Below, one piece after another: positions 18,030-26,725 of a DNA stretch of 38,171 nt. The position numbers and the translations under genes were made by a program. The notes below the pieces were generated by a model. That model was not told the origin of the DNA, did no database searches, and saw only the letters and a program-made list of their open reading frames with translations. Origin of the DNA: Pseudomonadota bacterium (lineage in GTDB: Bacteria > Pseudomonadota > Gammaproteobacteria > Steroidobacterales > Steroidobacteraceae); assembly GCA_021780475.1 (NCBI GenBank), contig JAJXYR010000106.1, positions 1 through 38,171 on the forward strand, read 5' to 3'. Position 1 is the stretch's first letter, and each line of letters opens with the position of its first letter.

Positions 18030-19098
18030 TCTTGGCTTCGAGATTGCTGCGGGAGTCGGCGCTGGACAGCGCCTCCTCCAGTTCGATGCGTCCCTCGCGC
18101 ACGAGGTTGTAGAGCGAGCTGTCGAAACTCAGCATCCCGCGCTCCGTGCCGGTTCTGATCGCCTCCTTCAAGCCGATCACGTCGCCCTTCTTGATCAGGT
18201 CGCTGATGTGGGGGGTGTTGACCATGACCTCGGAGGCGGCGACACGCACGCCGCTTTTCGCGGGGACCAGGCGCTGTGAAAGGACGGCCCGCAGGTACTG
18301 GGACAGGTCCAGGAATATCTGGCTGTGCTGGTCGCGCGGGAACATGTTGATGATGCGGTCGAGCGCCTCCGCGCAATTGTTCGCGTGCAGCGTCGCGATG
18401 CAAAGATGGCCGGTCCCGGCCAGCGTGATGGCGGATTCCATCGTTTCACGGTCGCGGATCTCGCCGATCAGCACGACATCCGGCGCCGCGCGCACGGCGC
18501 TGCGCAGCGCGCGCGCGAAGGACTTCGTGTCGAGCCCGACCTCGCGCTGATTGATTATCGATTTCTTGTTCGAGTGCAGGAATTCGATCGGATCCTCGAT
18601 CGTCAATATATGGTCGGACGAGGTCTCGTTGCGGTAGTTGATCATCGCCGCGAGCGTCGTCGACTTTCCGGCGCCGGCGCCTCCCACCATCAGGATCAGG
18701 CCGCGCTTGAGCATCACGAGGTCCTTCAGGACCTCGGGCATGCCGAGATCCTCGAGCCGCGGCATCTCCGCGGTGATGTAGCGCAGCACCATCGCCGGAT
18801 AGCCGCGCTGATAGAAGACGTTGACGCGAAATCGGCCTAGGCCGGGCTCGGATATCGCGAAATCGATCTCCAGCTCCTCGTTGAAATGATCGATCTGTTC
18901 CTGCGTCATCAGGCCGAGCGCCGCCTGGCGCACCGTTTCGGGACTGAGAACCTGCTTGTTGACGGGGAATATCTTGCCTTCGATCTTGATCTTGACCGGC
19001 GCGTTGCAGGTGAAGAACAGGTCCGAGGCCTTTTTCTCCACCATCAGCTTGAACAGCGGCTTGGTGTTCATCGACTGCGCGGGAGCGGCGGCGGACAT
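18016..19098 (-). CDS. PilU-like PilT-family ATPase (third paralog)
   Basis: 360 aa GspE/PilT ATPase: VGGAGAGKSTTLAAMINYRN, IEDPIEFLH, LIGEIRDRETMESAITLAGTGHLCIATLHANN, PilU-type HISDLIKKGDV. Confidence 0.88.
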   Translation of the reverse strand: MSAAAPAQSMNTKPLFKLMVEKKASDLFFTCNAPVKIKIEGKIFPVNKQVLSPETVRQAALGLMTQEQIDHFNEELEIDFAISEPGLGRFRVNVFYQRGYPAMVLRYITAEMPRLEDLGMPEVLKDLVMLKRGLILMVGGAGAGKSTTLAAMINYRNETSSDHILTIEDPIEFLHSNKKSIINQREVGLDTKSFARALRSAVRAAPDVVLIGEIRDRETMESAITLAGTGHLCIATLHANNCAEALDRIINMFPRDQHSQIFLDLSQYLRAVLSQRLVPAKSGVRVAASEVMVNTPHISDLIKKGDVIGLKEAIRTGTERGMLSFDSSLYNLVREGRIELEEALSSADSRSNLEAKINFG

Positions 19099-19101
19099 GC
19101 G

Positions 19102-20259
19102 TTAAAACACCTGGCCTTCTTCTTCCTCGAGAATCTTGAGCGACTGGCCCGGATCCTCCGGGTTCTTGAGTTCGCGCTTGCTCTCGAGCTTGACGCGCAG
19201 GCGCAGTTCATTCTTGGAGTCGGCGTTGCGCAAGGCATCCTCGTAGGAGACGAGTCCGGCCTCGTAAAGCTCGAAAAGCGCCTGGTCGAATGTCTTCATG
19301 CCGAGCCGGTTGGAGCGCGCCATGACGTCCTTGATCTTGGACACATCGCCCTTGAAGATCAGATCGGAGATCAACGGCGACTGCAACATGATTTCCATCG
19401 CGGCGATCCGGCCGGACCCGGATTCCCGCGGCAGCAGGCGCTGCGAAATCAACGCCCGGATGTTCAAGCTTAGGTCCATCAGCAGCTGCTCGCGCCTCTC
19501 CTCGGGAAAGAAGTTGATGATCCGGTCCAGCGCTTGATTGGAGCTGTTGGCGTGCAGCGTCGCGAGCACGAGATGCCCCGTCTCCGCGAACTGGATGCAA
19601 TATTCCATCGTCTCGCGATCGCGGATCTCGCCGATCAGGATCACGTCCGGCGCCTGCCGCAGCGTGTTCTTGAGCGCGAGGTGCCAGCTTTCGCAGTCGA
19701 CGCCGACCTCGCGATGGGTGATCACGCAGCCCTTGTGCGCGTGCACGTACTCGACCGGATCCTCGATGGTGACGATGTGGCCGCGGGTCTTCTCGTTGCG
19801 GTAACCGACCATCGAGGCGAGCGATGTCGACTTGCCCGAACCGGTTCCGCCGACGAGGATCACCAAGCCGCGCTTGGAGAGCACCACGTCCTTCAGCACC
19901 GACGGCAGTTCGAGTTCCTCGAGCGACGGTATCTTCGCGTTGATGGTGCGGATGACCGCGCCGGTGAAGCCCTGCTGGATGAAGGCGCTGACGCGGAACC
20001 GGCCGATTCCGGGCGGCGCGATCGCGAAATTGCATTCCTTGGTGGAGTCGAAATCCCGGGTCTGCCGGTCGTTCATGATCGCGCGGACCATCCCGGCGCT
20101 CTGCTCCGGGGTCAACGTACGTTCGGACTGCGGCCGGATTTCCCCGTCGATCTTGATCGCCGGCGGAAATCCGGCCGTGATGAACAGGTCGGATCCTTTT
20201 TTCTCCACCATGCGCCGCAGCAGATCCTGCATCAACCGAATCGCTTGTTCGCGTTCCAT
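19102..20259 (-). CDS. pilU: Type IV pilus ATPase PilU
   Basis: 385 aa: VGGTGSGKSTSLASMVGYRN, GEIRDRETMEYCIQFAETGHLVLATLHAN, PLISDLIFKGDVSKIKDVMARSNRLGMKTFDQALFELYEAG. Confidence 0.93.
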   Translation of the reverse strand: MEREQAIRLMQDLLRRMVEKKGSDLFITAGFPPAIKIDGEIRPQSERTLTPEQSAGMVRAIMNDRQTRDFDSTKECNFAIAPPGIGRFRVSAFIQQGFTGAVIRTINAKIPSLEELELPSVLKDVVLSKRGLVILVGGTGSGKSTSLASMVGYRNEKTRGHIVTIEDPVEYVHAHKGCVITHREVGVDCESWHLALKNTLRQAPDVILIGEIRDRETMEYCIQFAETGHLVLATLHANSSNQALDRIINFFPEERREQLLMDLSLNIRALISQRLLPRESGSGRIAAMEIMLQSPLISDLIFKGDVSKIKDVMARSNRLGMKTFDQALFELYEAGLVSYEDALRNADSKNELRLRVKLESKRELKNPEDPGQSLKILEEEEGQVF

Positions 20260-20260
20260 A

Positions 20261-21301
20261 TCAGATGCTGTCCTTGTTCTGCGCCTTGAAGCGTGCTTCC
20301 TCGCGGCTCACGACACCCTTTTGCACGAGGTCCTGCAGGCACTGGTCCAGGGTCTGCATGCCCTGGCCCTGACCGGTCTGGATGGCCGAGTACATTTGCG
20401 CAATTTTTCCCTCGCGAATCAAGTTGCGGATCGCCGGGGTGCCGATCATGATTTCATGCGCTGCGATACGGCCGCCGCCGACGCGCTTCATCAAGGTCTG
20501 GGAAATAACGGCGCGCAGGCTCTCGGACAGCATCGCGCGCACCATTTCCTTTTCGGCCGCCGGGAAAACGTCGACGATGCGATCGATCGTCTTGGCGGCG
20601 GAACTCGTGTGCAGGGTGCCGAACACCAGATGCCCGGTCTCTGCGGCGGTCAGTGCCAGCCGGATCGTCTCCAGATCGCGCATCTCGCCGACCAGCACGA
20701 CGTCCGGATCCTCGCGCAGCGCCGAGCGCAGCGCCTCGCTGAATCCCAGGGTGTCCCTGTGCACCTCGCGTTGATTCACCAGGCAGCGCTTGCTTTCATG
20801 GACGAACTCGATCGGATCCTCGATGGTTATAATGTGATCGGGGCGGTTGTCGTTGCAGTGGTTCACCATGGCCGCAAGGGTGGTGGATTTCCCGGATCCG
20901 GTCGGCCCCGTCACCAGCACGAGTCCGCGAGGAAGCATGCACAAGTCTTTGAAACTTTTGGGGGCGTTCAATTCGTCCAAGGACAGGATCGTCGACGGGA
21001 TGGTGCGAAAGACCGCCCCCGCGCCGCGATTCTGGTTGAACGCATTGACCCGGAATCGCGCGAGCTTGGGGATCTCGAAGGAAAAGTCCGTCTCGAAGAA
21101 TTCCTCGAATGCCTTCCGTTGCTTGTCGTTCATGATGTCGTACACCATGCTGTGCACTTCCTTGTGCGCGAGCGCCGGCATATTGATGCGTTTGACGTCG
21201 CCGTCGACGCGTATCATCGGCGGCACCCCCGCGGAGAGGTGCAAGTCCGACGCGTTGTTCTTCACCGCGAACGCGAGAAGCTGCGCGATATCGACCGCCA
21301 T
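20261..21301 (-). CDS. pilT: Type IV pilus retraction ATPase PilT
   Basis: 346 aa: MAVDIAQLLAFAVKNNASDLHLSAGVPPMIRVDGDV, GPTGSGKSTTLAAMV, TPAIRNLIREGKIAQMYSAIQTG. Confidence 0.97.
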   Translation of the reverse strand: MAVDIAQLLAFAVKNNASDLHLSAGVPPMIRVDGDVKRINMPALAHKEVHSMVYDIMNDKQRKAFEEFFETDFSFEIPKLARFRVNAFNQNRGAGAVFRTIPSTILSLDELNAPKSFKDLCMLPRGLVLVTGPTGSGKSTTLAAMVNHCNDNRPDHIITIEDPIEFVHESKRCLVNQREVHRDTLGFSEALRSALREDPDVVLVGEMRDLETIRLALTAAETGHLVFGTLHTSSAAKTIDRIVDVFPAAEKEMVRAMLSESLRAVISQTLMKRVGGGRIAAHEIMIGTPAIRNLIREGKIAQMYSAIQTGQGQGMQTLDQCLQDLVQKGVVSREEARFKAQNKDSI

Positions 21302-21365
21302 CGACGGCTCCTAATCCGGCCCATTTCGGCCGCAAGCAGTATATAAGAGGGTGTCCTCACCCAAT

Positions 21366-22061
21366 ATGTTAATTGGTCCGCAAAATTTCGCGGTCAGGCT
21401 GCGCGATATCCGCGATCGGATCGCGCGCGCCGCCGAAAGCGCCGGGCGCGATCCCGCGTCGATCACCTTGGTCGCCGTCGGCAAGACGCATCCTGCCGCA
21501 CTTTTGCGCACCGCGGCGACCGCCGGCGTCACGGATTTCGGAGAAAACTACCTGCAGGAGGCGGCCGGCAAGCTCGATTTGCTCGCCGACCTGCCGCTGC
21601 GCTGGCATTACATCGGCCGGCTTCAGGCCAACAAGACGCGCGCGATCGCCACTCGCTTCGACTGGGTGCACGGCGTCGATCGGGCCGATATCGCGCGGCG
21701 CCTGTCGGAGCAGCGCTCCCCGCATGCGCCGCCGCTGAATGTCTGCATCCAGGTCGCGCTGGCGGCCGAGACGAACAAGGGAGGGATCCCCCCGGCAGGG
21801 GTCGCGGACCTGGCGGCGTCGACCGCCCAGCTGCCCCGCTTGCGGTTGCGGGGGCTGATGTGTCTGCCGCCGCCGCAGGCGGACCCGGCGCGACAGCGCC
21901 CGGTTTTTGCCGCCATGAGGGCGCTGCTGCAGGAATTGAACGCGCGCGGGCTAGCCCTCGACACCCTGTCGATGGGGATGAGCGAGGATTTCGAGGCGGC
22001 GATCGCCGAGGGCGCAACCATGGTGCGCATCGGTTCGGCCTTGTTCGGTCCGCGGCAATGA
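21366..22061 (+). CDS. yggS: YggS family PLP homeostasis protein
   Basis: LVAVGKTHPAALLRTAATAGVTDFGENYLQEAAGKLDLLADLPLRWHYIGRLQANKTRAIA; MGMSEDFEAAIAEGATMVRIGSALFGPR. ATG at 21366. Confidence 0.95.
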   Translation: MLIGPQNFAVRLRDIRDRIARAAESAGRDPASITLVAVGKTHPAALLRTAATAGVTDFGENYLQEAAGKLDLLADLPLRWHYIGRLQANKTRAIATRFDWVHGVDRADIARRLSEQRSPHAPPLNVCIQVALAAETNKGGIPPAGVADLAASTAQLPRLRLRGLMCLPPPQADPARQRPVFAAMRALLQELNARGLALDTLSMGMSEDFEAAIAEGATMVRIGSALFGPRQ

Positions 22062-22086
22062 ATCACTGAATGCAGGGGAAACCAGC

Positions 22087-22917
22087 ATGAACGACTTCGG
22101 CAACCTAACCTTCATCGGCGGCGGCAACATGGCCGCGGCATTGATCGGTGGCCTGATCAAGCGCGGCGTCCCCGCGGGGCGAATCACGGTTTCGGATCCA
22201 TCCCCCGACAGGCGGCGCCAGCTGGCGCTCGAGTTCGGCGTGGCGGTGGCATCGGACAACGCACAGGCGGCGGCAGCGGCCGAGGTCATCGTATTGGCTG
22301 TGAAACCACAACAAATGCACGCCGTGGCGACCGGGCTCGCGCCGCGAAGCGGCCCGTCCCCGGCATTGATCGTGTCGGTGGCCGCCGGCATCCCGCATGG
22401 CGCGCTCGCGCGCTGGTTCGGCCCGCGGGTGCCGATCGTGCGGGCGATGCCGAATCGACCCGCGCTGAACGGCTTCGGCGCCACCGGCATGTACGCGCCG
22501 CCCGGCGTCGGCGCGGCGTACCGGGCGCTCGCCGAATCGATCATGAGCACGGTCGGCGCCACCGTGTGGGTGGAGCATGAATCGCAGATGGATGCCGTAA
22601 CCGCGTTGTCCGGCAGTGGACCGGCCTATTTCTTCCTTTTCATGGAGGCATTGGAGTCCGCCGCCCAGGCGCGCGGCCTGCCGGCGGAGATCGCGCACCG
22701 GCTGACGTTGGAGACCGCGTTCGGCGCGGCCCAAATGGCGCGCCAGTCCGCCGAGTCGCTCGCGGCGCTGCGCGAGCAGGTAACCTCGAAGGGAGGGACG
22801 ACGGCCGCAGCGCTCGCGGTTCTGGACGCGGGGGGACTTCATGCTATCGTCGCACACGCGGTATCGGCGGCCGACCGTCGCTCGGCGGAACTCGCCGTGG
22901 AGTTCGGATCCGCGTAG
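22087..22917 (+). CDS. proC: Pyrroline-5-carboxylate reductase
   Basis: 276 aa: LTFIGGGNMAAALIGGLIKRG, VLAVKPQQM, RAMPNRPAL, VTALSGSGPAYFFLFMEAL, VTSKGGTTAAALAVLDAGGL. Confidence 0.96.
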   Translation: MNDFGNLTFIGGGNMAAALIGGLIKRGVPAGRITVSDPSPDRRRQLALEFGVAVASDNAQAAAAAEVIVLAVKPQQMHAVATGLAPRSGPSPALIVSVAAGIPHGALARWFGPRVPIVRAMPNRPALNGFGATGMYAPPGVGAAYRALAESIMSTVGATVWVEHESQMDAVTALSGSGPAYFFLFMEALESAAQARGLPAEIAHRLTLETAFGAAQMARQSAESLAALREQVTSKGGTTAAALAVLDAGGLHAIVAHAVSAADRRSAELAVEFGSA

Positions 22918-22939
22918 CGCGCCCACCTCGTGAGCTGAC

Positions 22940-23473
22940 ATGAACGCCATCATCTATCTGGTCGACACCCTGCTTTGGCTGCTGACGCTCGCATTCGTGC
23001 TGCGCCTGCTGCTGCAACTGGTCCGCGCGAACTTTCGCGATCCGCTGGCGGATGCGCTGTTGCGCGTCACCAACTGGCTGATCCTGCCGATGCGCCGCGT
23101 GCTGCCGCCGATCCGCCAGGTCGACACGGCGACCGTGGTGGCGGTGTTCTTGGTGGCGGCGGCGCGAACCCTCGCTCTGTTCGCGCTGCGCGGCCTCGCG
23201 CCGGTGGATGCGGCGTCCATGGTGGGCGCCACCGCCGTGAGCCTCGCCGACATGATTTTGCGGATATACCTGTTCGCACTGCTGCTCTACTGGCTGACCG
23301 GATTCGTCGCGCCCGGCGGCTACGGACCTGGAATCGGACTCGTCGGACAGCTTTGCGAGCCCCTGCTGCGGCGGATCCGGCGCTGGATACCGCCCATCGG
23401 CCAGGTCGACTTTTCCATCCTCTGGGCCTCGATCGCCATCGGCGCGCTGTTGATTCTACTCGCGCAACCATGA
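22940..23473 (+). CDS. yggT: YggT family membrane protein
   Basis: 177 aa with hydrophobic segments: DTLLWLLTLAFVLRLLLQLVRANFRDPLADALLRVTNWLILPMRRVLPP. Follows proC. Confidence 0.92.
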   Translation: MNAIIYLVDTLLWLLTLAFVLRLLLQLVRANFRDPLADALLRVTNWLILPMRRVLPPIRQVDTATVVAVFLVAAARTLALFALRGLAPVDAASMVGATAVSLADMILRIYLFALLLYWLTGFVAPGGYGPGIGLVGQLCEPLLRRIRRWIPPIGQVDFSILWASIAIGALLILLAQP

Positions 23474-23541
23474 CGCACAGGTCCTCCTCGCGCCGTCAGC
23501 CCGGGCTCGCGCAATCGGCGAAGTACCGGAAAATCCAGCCT

Positions 23542-23572
23542 CCCGCACGCGCCATCGTCGCGGGTTTTTTTT
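23542..23572 (+). terminator. Rho-independent terminator after yggT
   Basis: CCCGC...GCGGG stem followed by TTTTTTTT. Confidence 0.65.
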
Positions 23573-23675
23573 GCGTTTGCGCTAAACATCGGCTTTTTTC
23601 TATGTTATTTTCGGCGCCGAGTTGAACTTGCGGGCAATCGCAACCCGCGTTTGGAAACATCAGTAGGAGATTACT

Positions 23676-23987
23676 ATGGCGAAAAAGAATGCCGCACCGA
23701 CCAAGTCAGAGATTCTCGCGAGCATCTCGAAGGATACGGAGCTCACGAAGAAGCAGGTCGGAGCCGTGTTTGATTCACTGGCCGCGTCGATCAAGAAGAG
23801 CCTGCGCAGCCACGGACTTTTCACGATGCCGGGGCTGTTGAAGATGAAGGTCGTCAAGAAGCCGGCGACGAAGGCGCGCGAGGGCATCAATCCGTTCAAC
23901 GGCGAAAAGATGATGTTCAAGGCGAAGCCCGCGAGCAAGAAAGTGCGCATCGCGGCGCTCAAGAATCTCAAGGAATTCGTGAACTAG
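23676..23987 (+). CDS. HU-family histone-like DNA-binding protein
   Basis: 103 aa Lys-rich: TKSEILASISKDTELTKKQVGAVFDSLAASIKKSLRSHGLFTMPGLLKMKVVKKPATKAREGINPFNGEKMMFKAKPASKKVRI; preceded by TAGGAGATTACT. Confidence 0.88.
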   Translation: MAKKNAAPTKSEILASISKDTELTKKQVGAVFDSLAASIKKSLRSHGLFTMPGLLKMKVVKKPATKAREGINPFNGEKMMFKAKPASKKVRIAALKNLKEFVN

Positions 23988-24007
23988 GACGCTCCTGGGT
24001 TTTTGGT

Positions 24008-24040
24008 CCGGAGCGGCTGAACTGCCGTCAGGCGCTCCGG
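24008..24040. terminator. Inverted repeat in the convergent HU-like/hydrolase region
   Basis: CCGGAGCG (24008-24015) and CGCTCCGG (24033-24040), 17-nt loop, across the 3' end of the hydrolase gene. Confidence 0.35.
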
Positions 24041-24672
24041 ATTTCGCCGACCACCGCATCCCGCAGGTCGGTGAGGCGGCCGTGGAAGAAGTGCCCGACG
24101 CCCGTCATCATCAACAGCTTCGGGGCGGGCGACGACGCCTGCGCCCAGCCGCTCACCGCGAGGGGATCGACGACTTCGTCGGCGTCGCCCTGTATGACCA
24201 CCCAGGGCGCGCCGGGCGCCGACAAGGCGGAGAAGTCGAACCGGCCGACCGGCGGGGCGACCAGGATGAGCCGCCGCACCGCGCGTCGCTGCGCGAGGCG
24301 CAGCGCCACGTAGGCTCCGAAGGAAAATCCGGCGACAACGAGCTGCCTCCGCGGCCAATGCGTCGCGCCCCAATCCGCCACGGCGAGCGCGTCGTCGGTT
24401 TCTCCCCCGCCCCCGTCGAACGAGCCCGCGCTGCGCTCGACGCCGCGGAAATTGAACCGCAGTGTCGGAATCGCACAGGCGTGCAGCGCCCGAGCCAGGG
24501 TCGTGACCACCTTGTTTTCCATCGTGCCGCCGAACAGCGGATGTGGATGGCAGACGACCGCGTAGGCATCGCCGGCGACGCCGGGATCTTCCAGCACGGC
24601 CTCGATCGATCCGGCCGGGCCCCTCAGCGCGATGCGTTCAGGCGTGACCTGCGGCGGTGTCGATCGGATCAT
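24028..24672 (-). CDS. Alpha/beta hydrolase
   Basis: 214 aa: AYAVVCHPHPLFGGTMENKVVTTLARAL, LRFNFRGVERSAGSFDGGGGETDDA, VAGFSFGAYVALRLA, IQGDADEVVDP, GVGHFFHGRL. Confidence 0.9.
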   Translation of the reverse strand: MIRSTPPQVTPERIALRGPAGSIEAVLEDPGVAGDAYAVVCHPHPLFGGTMENKVVTTLARALHACAIPTLRFNFRGVERSAGSFDGGGGETDDALAVADWGATHWPRRQLVVAGFSFGAYVALRLAQRRAVRRLILVAPPVGRFDFSALSAPGAPWVVIQGDADEVVDPLAVSGWAQASSPAPKLLMMTGVGHFFHGRLTDLRDAVVGEIRSA

Positions 24673-24820
24673 CGGTGGCCCGGAGTGATTTCAGTCCCGG
24701 AGCGCAGTGTAGCGCGCGGCGCGACTGGCGGTGCGCCCAGGGAATCGCTCCGACCGACAGGTGCGCGAGCGCTGCGAGCGCGTCGTCCACCTCATCGAGT
24801 AATTGCAGCACCCATTCCAT
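24638..24820 (-). CDS. Small hypothetical protein
   Basis: 60 aa, MEWVLQLLDEVDDALAALAHLSVGAIPWAHR...; amphipathic acidic N-terminus; overlaps the hydrolase start by 35 nt. Confidence 0.4.
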   Translation of the reverse strand: MEWVLQLLDEVDDALAALAHLSVGAIPWAHRQSRRALHCAPGLKSLRATDDPIDTAAGHA

Positions 24821-24940
24821 GACGGCGGAAGTCTAGACCGGAAGGCGTCCGCGGCGGCGTGCGCTGGGTCACAGCGACGCCGCGGCGTTCGGCGCGGCCC
24901 GCGCTTGCCATACCGGCCGCCGCTGCGTAGGCTCGGGCGC

Positions 24941-25639
24941 ATGCAGCGCGTCTTGATCCTGAATCCGAAGGGCGGGTCGGGCAAAACCACCGTGGCGACC
25001 AATCTCGCCGGATATTTTGCGGCCAGCGGCGGGCGACCGTTGCTCGCCGACCACGACCCGCAAGGATCCAGCACCCGCTGGCTCAAGAAGCGCGCGCCGC
25101 CACAGTCGCTGATCCACGGGGTCGCCGCGTTCGAGCGCAATACCCGGGTCACGCGCGCCTGGCAGATGCGCGTCCCTGCGGACGTCGACCACGTGGTCGT
25201 CGACACGCCGGCGGCGATAGCCGCGCAGGATTTTCCCGAGATGACGCGGGACGCCGATGCGATCATCGTTCCGGTCCTGCCATCCGACATCGACATCCAC
25301 GCCTGTTCGAAGTGCATCGCGGATTTGCTTCTGATCGCCAAGGTCAAACGCGGCGAGCAGCGCATCGGAGTCGTCGCCAATCGGGTCCGGCGGAACACCC
25401 TGATCTACCGGTCGTTGATGCGCTTCCTCGCGACGCTGGGGATCCCGGTCGTGGCCACGCTGCGCGATTCGCAAAACTACGTGCGCGCCGCGGAATTCGG
25501 CATCGGCATACACGAAATGAAGGGACACGCGGCGGCGCAGGATCTGGAGGACTGGGTGCCCTTGTTGGCGTGGCTGAAGGAAAAGGAGGCGCGATCCGGC
25601 GTCGCGAACGACGCGGCCGCGTTACAGGCGCGGCGCTGA
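24941..25639 (+). CDS. ParA/MinD-family P-loop ATPase (orphan)
   Basis: 232 aa from ATG at 24941: MQRVLILNPKGGSGKTTVATNLAGYFAASGGRPLLADHDPQGSSTRWL (deviant Walker A), VVVDTPAAIAAQDFPEM. No parB in the window. Confidence 0.9.
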   Translation: MQRVLILNPKGGSGKTTVATNLAGYFAASGGRPLLADHDPQGSSTRWLKKRAPPQSLIHGVAAFERNTRVTRAWQMRVPADVDHVVVDTPAAIAAQDFPEMTRDADAIIVPVLPSDIDIHACSKCIADLLLIAKVKRGEQRIGVVANRVRRNTLIYRSLMRFLATLGIPVVATLRDSQNYVRAAEFGIGIHEMKGHAAAQDLEDWVPLLAWLKEKEARSGVANDAAALQARR

Positions 25640-25655
25640 ACGCCCCGCTTCGCGG

Positions 25656-25880
25656 TTATTTCTTCACTTCCCAGCTGCCCCGCATCTTGTCGGCCCAATT
25701 CTTGTAGCTGTGCCAGCTGTACAAGTCGTTGGTGATCGCGGCATGCCGCCCGCCGATCTTGGCTCCACGCTGCAGGAGATCGCCGTAGAGCTTGTCCGCT
25801 TCGGCGCCCGCGACGGCTTCGCGCGGCCGCGTCCTGCGGTCGACGCCGAGATAACGAGACTTGATTTTCCTGTCGCTCAT
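25656..25880 (-). CDS. Small basic hypothetical protein
   Basis: 74 aa from MSDRKIKSRYLGVDRRTRPREAVAGAEADKLYGDLLQRGAKIGGRHAAITNDLYSWHSYKNWADKMRGSWEVKK; no recognised family. Confidence 0.55.
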   Translation of the reverse strand: MSDRKIKSRYLGVDRRTRPREAVAGAEADKLYGDLLQRGAKIGGRHAAITNDLYSWHSYKNWADKMRGSWEVKK

Positions 25881-26017
25881 CGTGTCCGCCTGATCCACTA
25901 TGGCCAAGTTACGGCCGGCGGGCGGCCATCGACAGGAACTGTGTCACAGGCGCATCGCCGCCGTCGCACCCCGTCGACGCGCGTTGGGATACGCCTCTCA
26001 CACCGGATCGCGGTAAG

Positions 26018-26725
26018 TTAAATCGCCGCCGTCGGCGCGCCGCGCCACGCGGCGAACAGCGGCTCGAGATCCGCGAGCGAGTTCTCCAGCGCGGCCGGCA
26101 ACAGCGCCGTGTAAACGTCGAGCAACGCGATCGCGTTGCGCGCCGGGTCGGTCTGTGTCGCGGCACCCAGCCGGCGTGCCATGTGGCGATTCACGAGGTG
26201 CAGGTTCCGGTACAGATCCTCGAGCTGCGCGAAGTCCGAGCCGACGCGCATGCCGACGACCTGGGCCGCCAGCAGGTACATCGACACGCTGCGGTACACG
26301 GTTTCCGTTTCGTCGGCGAACGGCAGATGAAAACGGGCCATCGGGCGCAGCCGGTCGGTCCAGGGACAACCGGCCGTCGCCATGATCAATCCGAGCACCG
26401 AGGACAAGGCCTCCTGCACCGACGTACGCGCGCAAATCCGCCGGCCGGCGACATCGACGGCGACATCCACCGCGTCGAAGGAGACGAGCGCCTGCAATTT
26501 TTCCACGGCATCGGCCATGTGCAGCGCGGGCGGGCAACAACGGTGGGCGGCTGCGTCGAGCGGACAGTTCGGACAGCGGTTGAAATCCAGTTCCGCCCAG
26601 AACGGCGGCTCCTCGGGGACCGCGTTCGTCAATTGGAATTCGCGCGCGGTGAATTCGAAATCCAGCACCCTCGCGGTTCCGTCCGGCAGGTCGAATCGGT
26701 AGCGGATGCGCTGCGGCGCCGTCAT
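26018..26725 (-). CDS. Conserved hypothetical with CPxCPL...CCP motif (possibly the family recalled as DUF6901)
   Basis: 235 aa: FNRCPNCPLDAAAHRCCPPALHMADAVEKLQALVSFDAVDVAV...SSVLGLIMATAGCPWTDRLRPMARFHLPFADETETVYRSVSMYLLAAQ. Start overlaps the ppnN stop by 4 nt. Confidence 0.75.
   Translation of the reverse strand: MTAPQRIRYRFDLPDGTARVLDFEFTAREFQLTNAVPEEPPFWAELDFNRCPNCPLDAAAHRCCPPALHMADAVEKLQALVSFDAVDVAVDVAGRRICARTSVQEALSSVLGLIMATAGCPWTDRLRPMARFHLPFADETETVYRSVSMYLLAAQVVGMRVGSDFAQLEDLYRNLHLVNRHMARRLGAATQTDPARNAIALLDVYTALLPAALENSLADLEPLFAAWRGAPTAAI

Noticed and set aside
19832-21346. 504-aa plus-strand ORF antisense to pilU/pilT
   Set aside because: Shadow ORF of two well-conserved ATPase genes.
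21362-21377. CCAAT-atgtta-ATTGG dyad at the yggS start
   Set aside because: Only 5-bp arms and overlaps the start codon; not distinguishable from chance.
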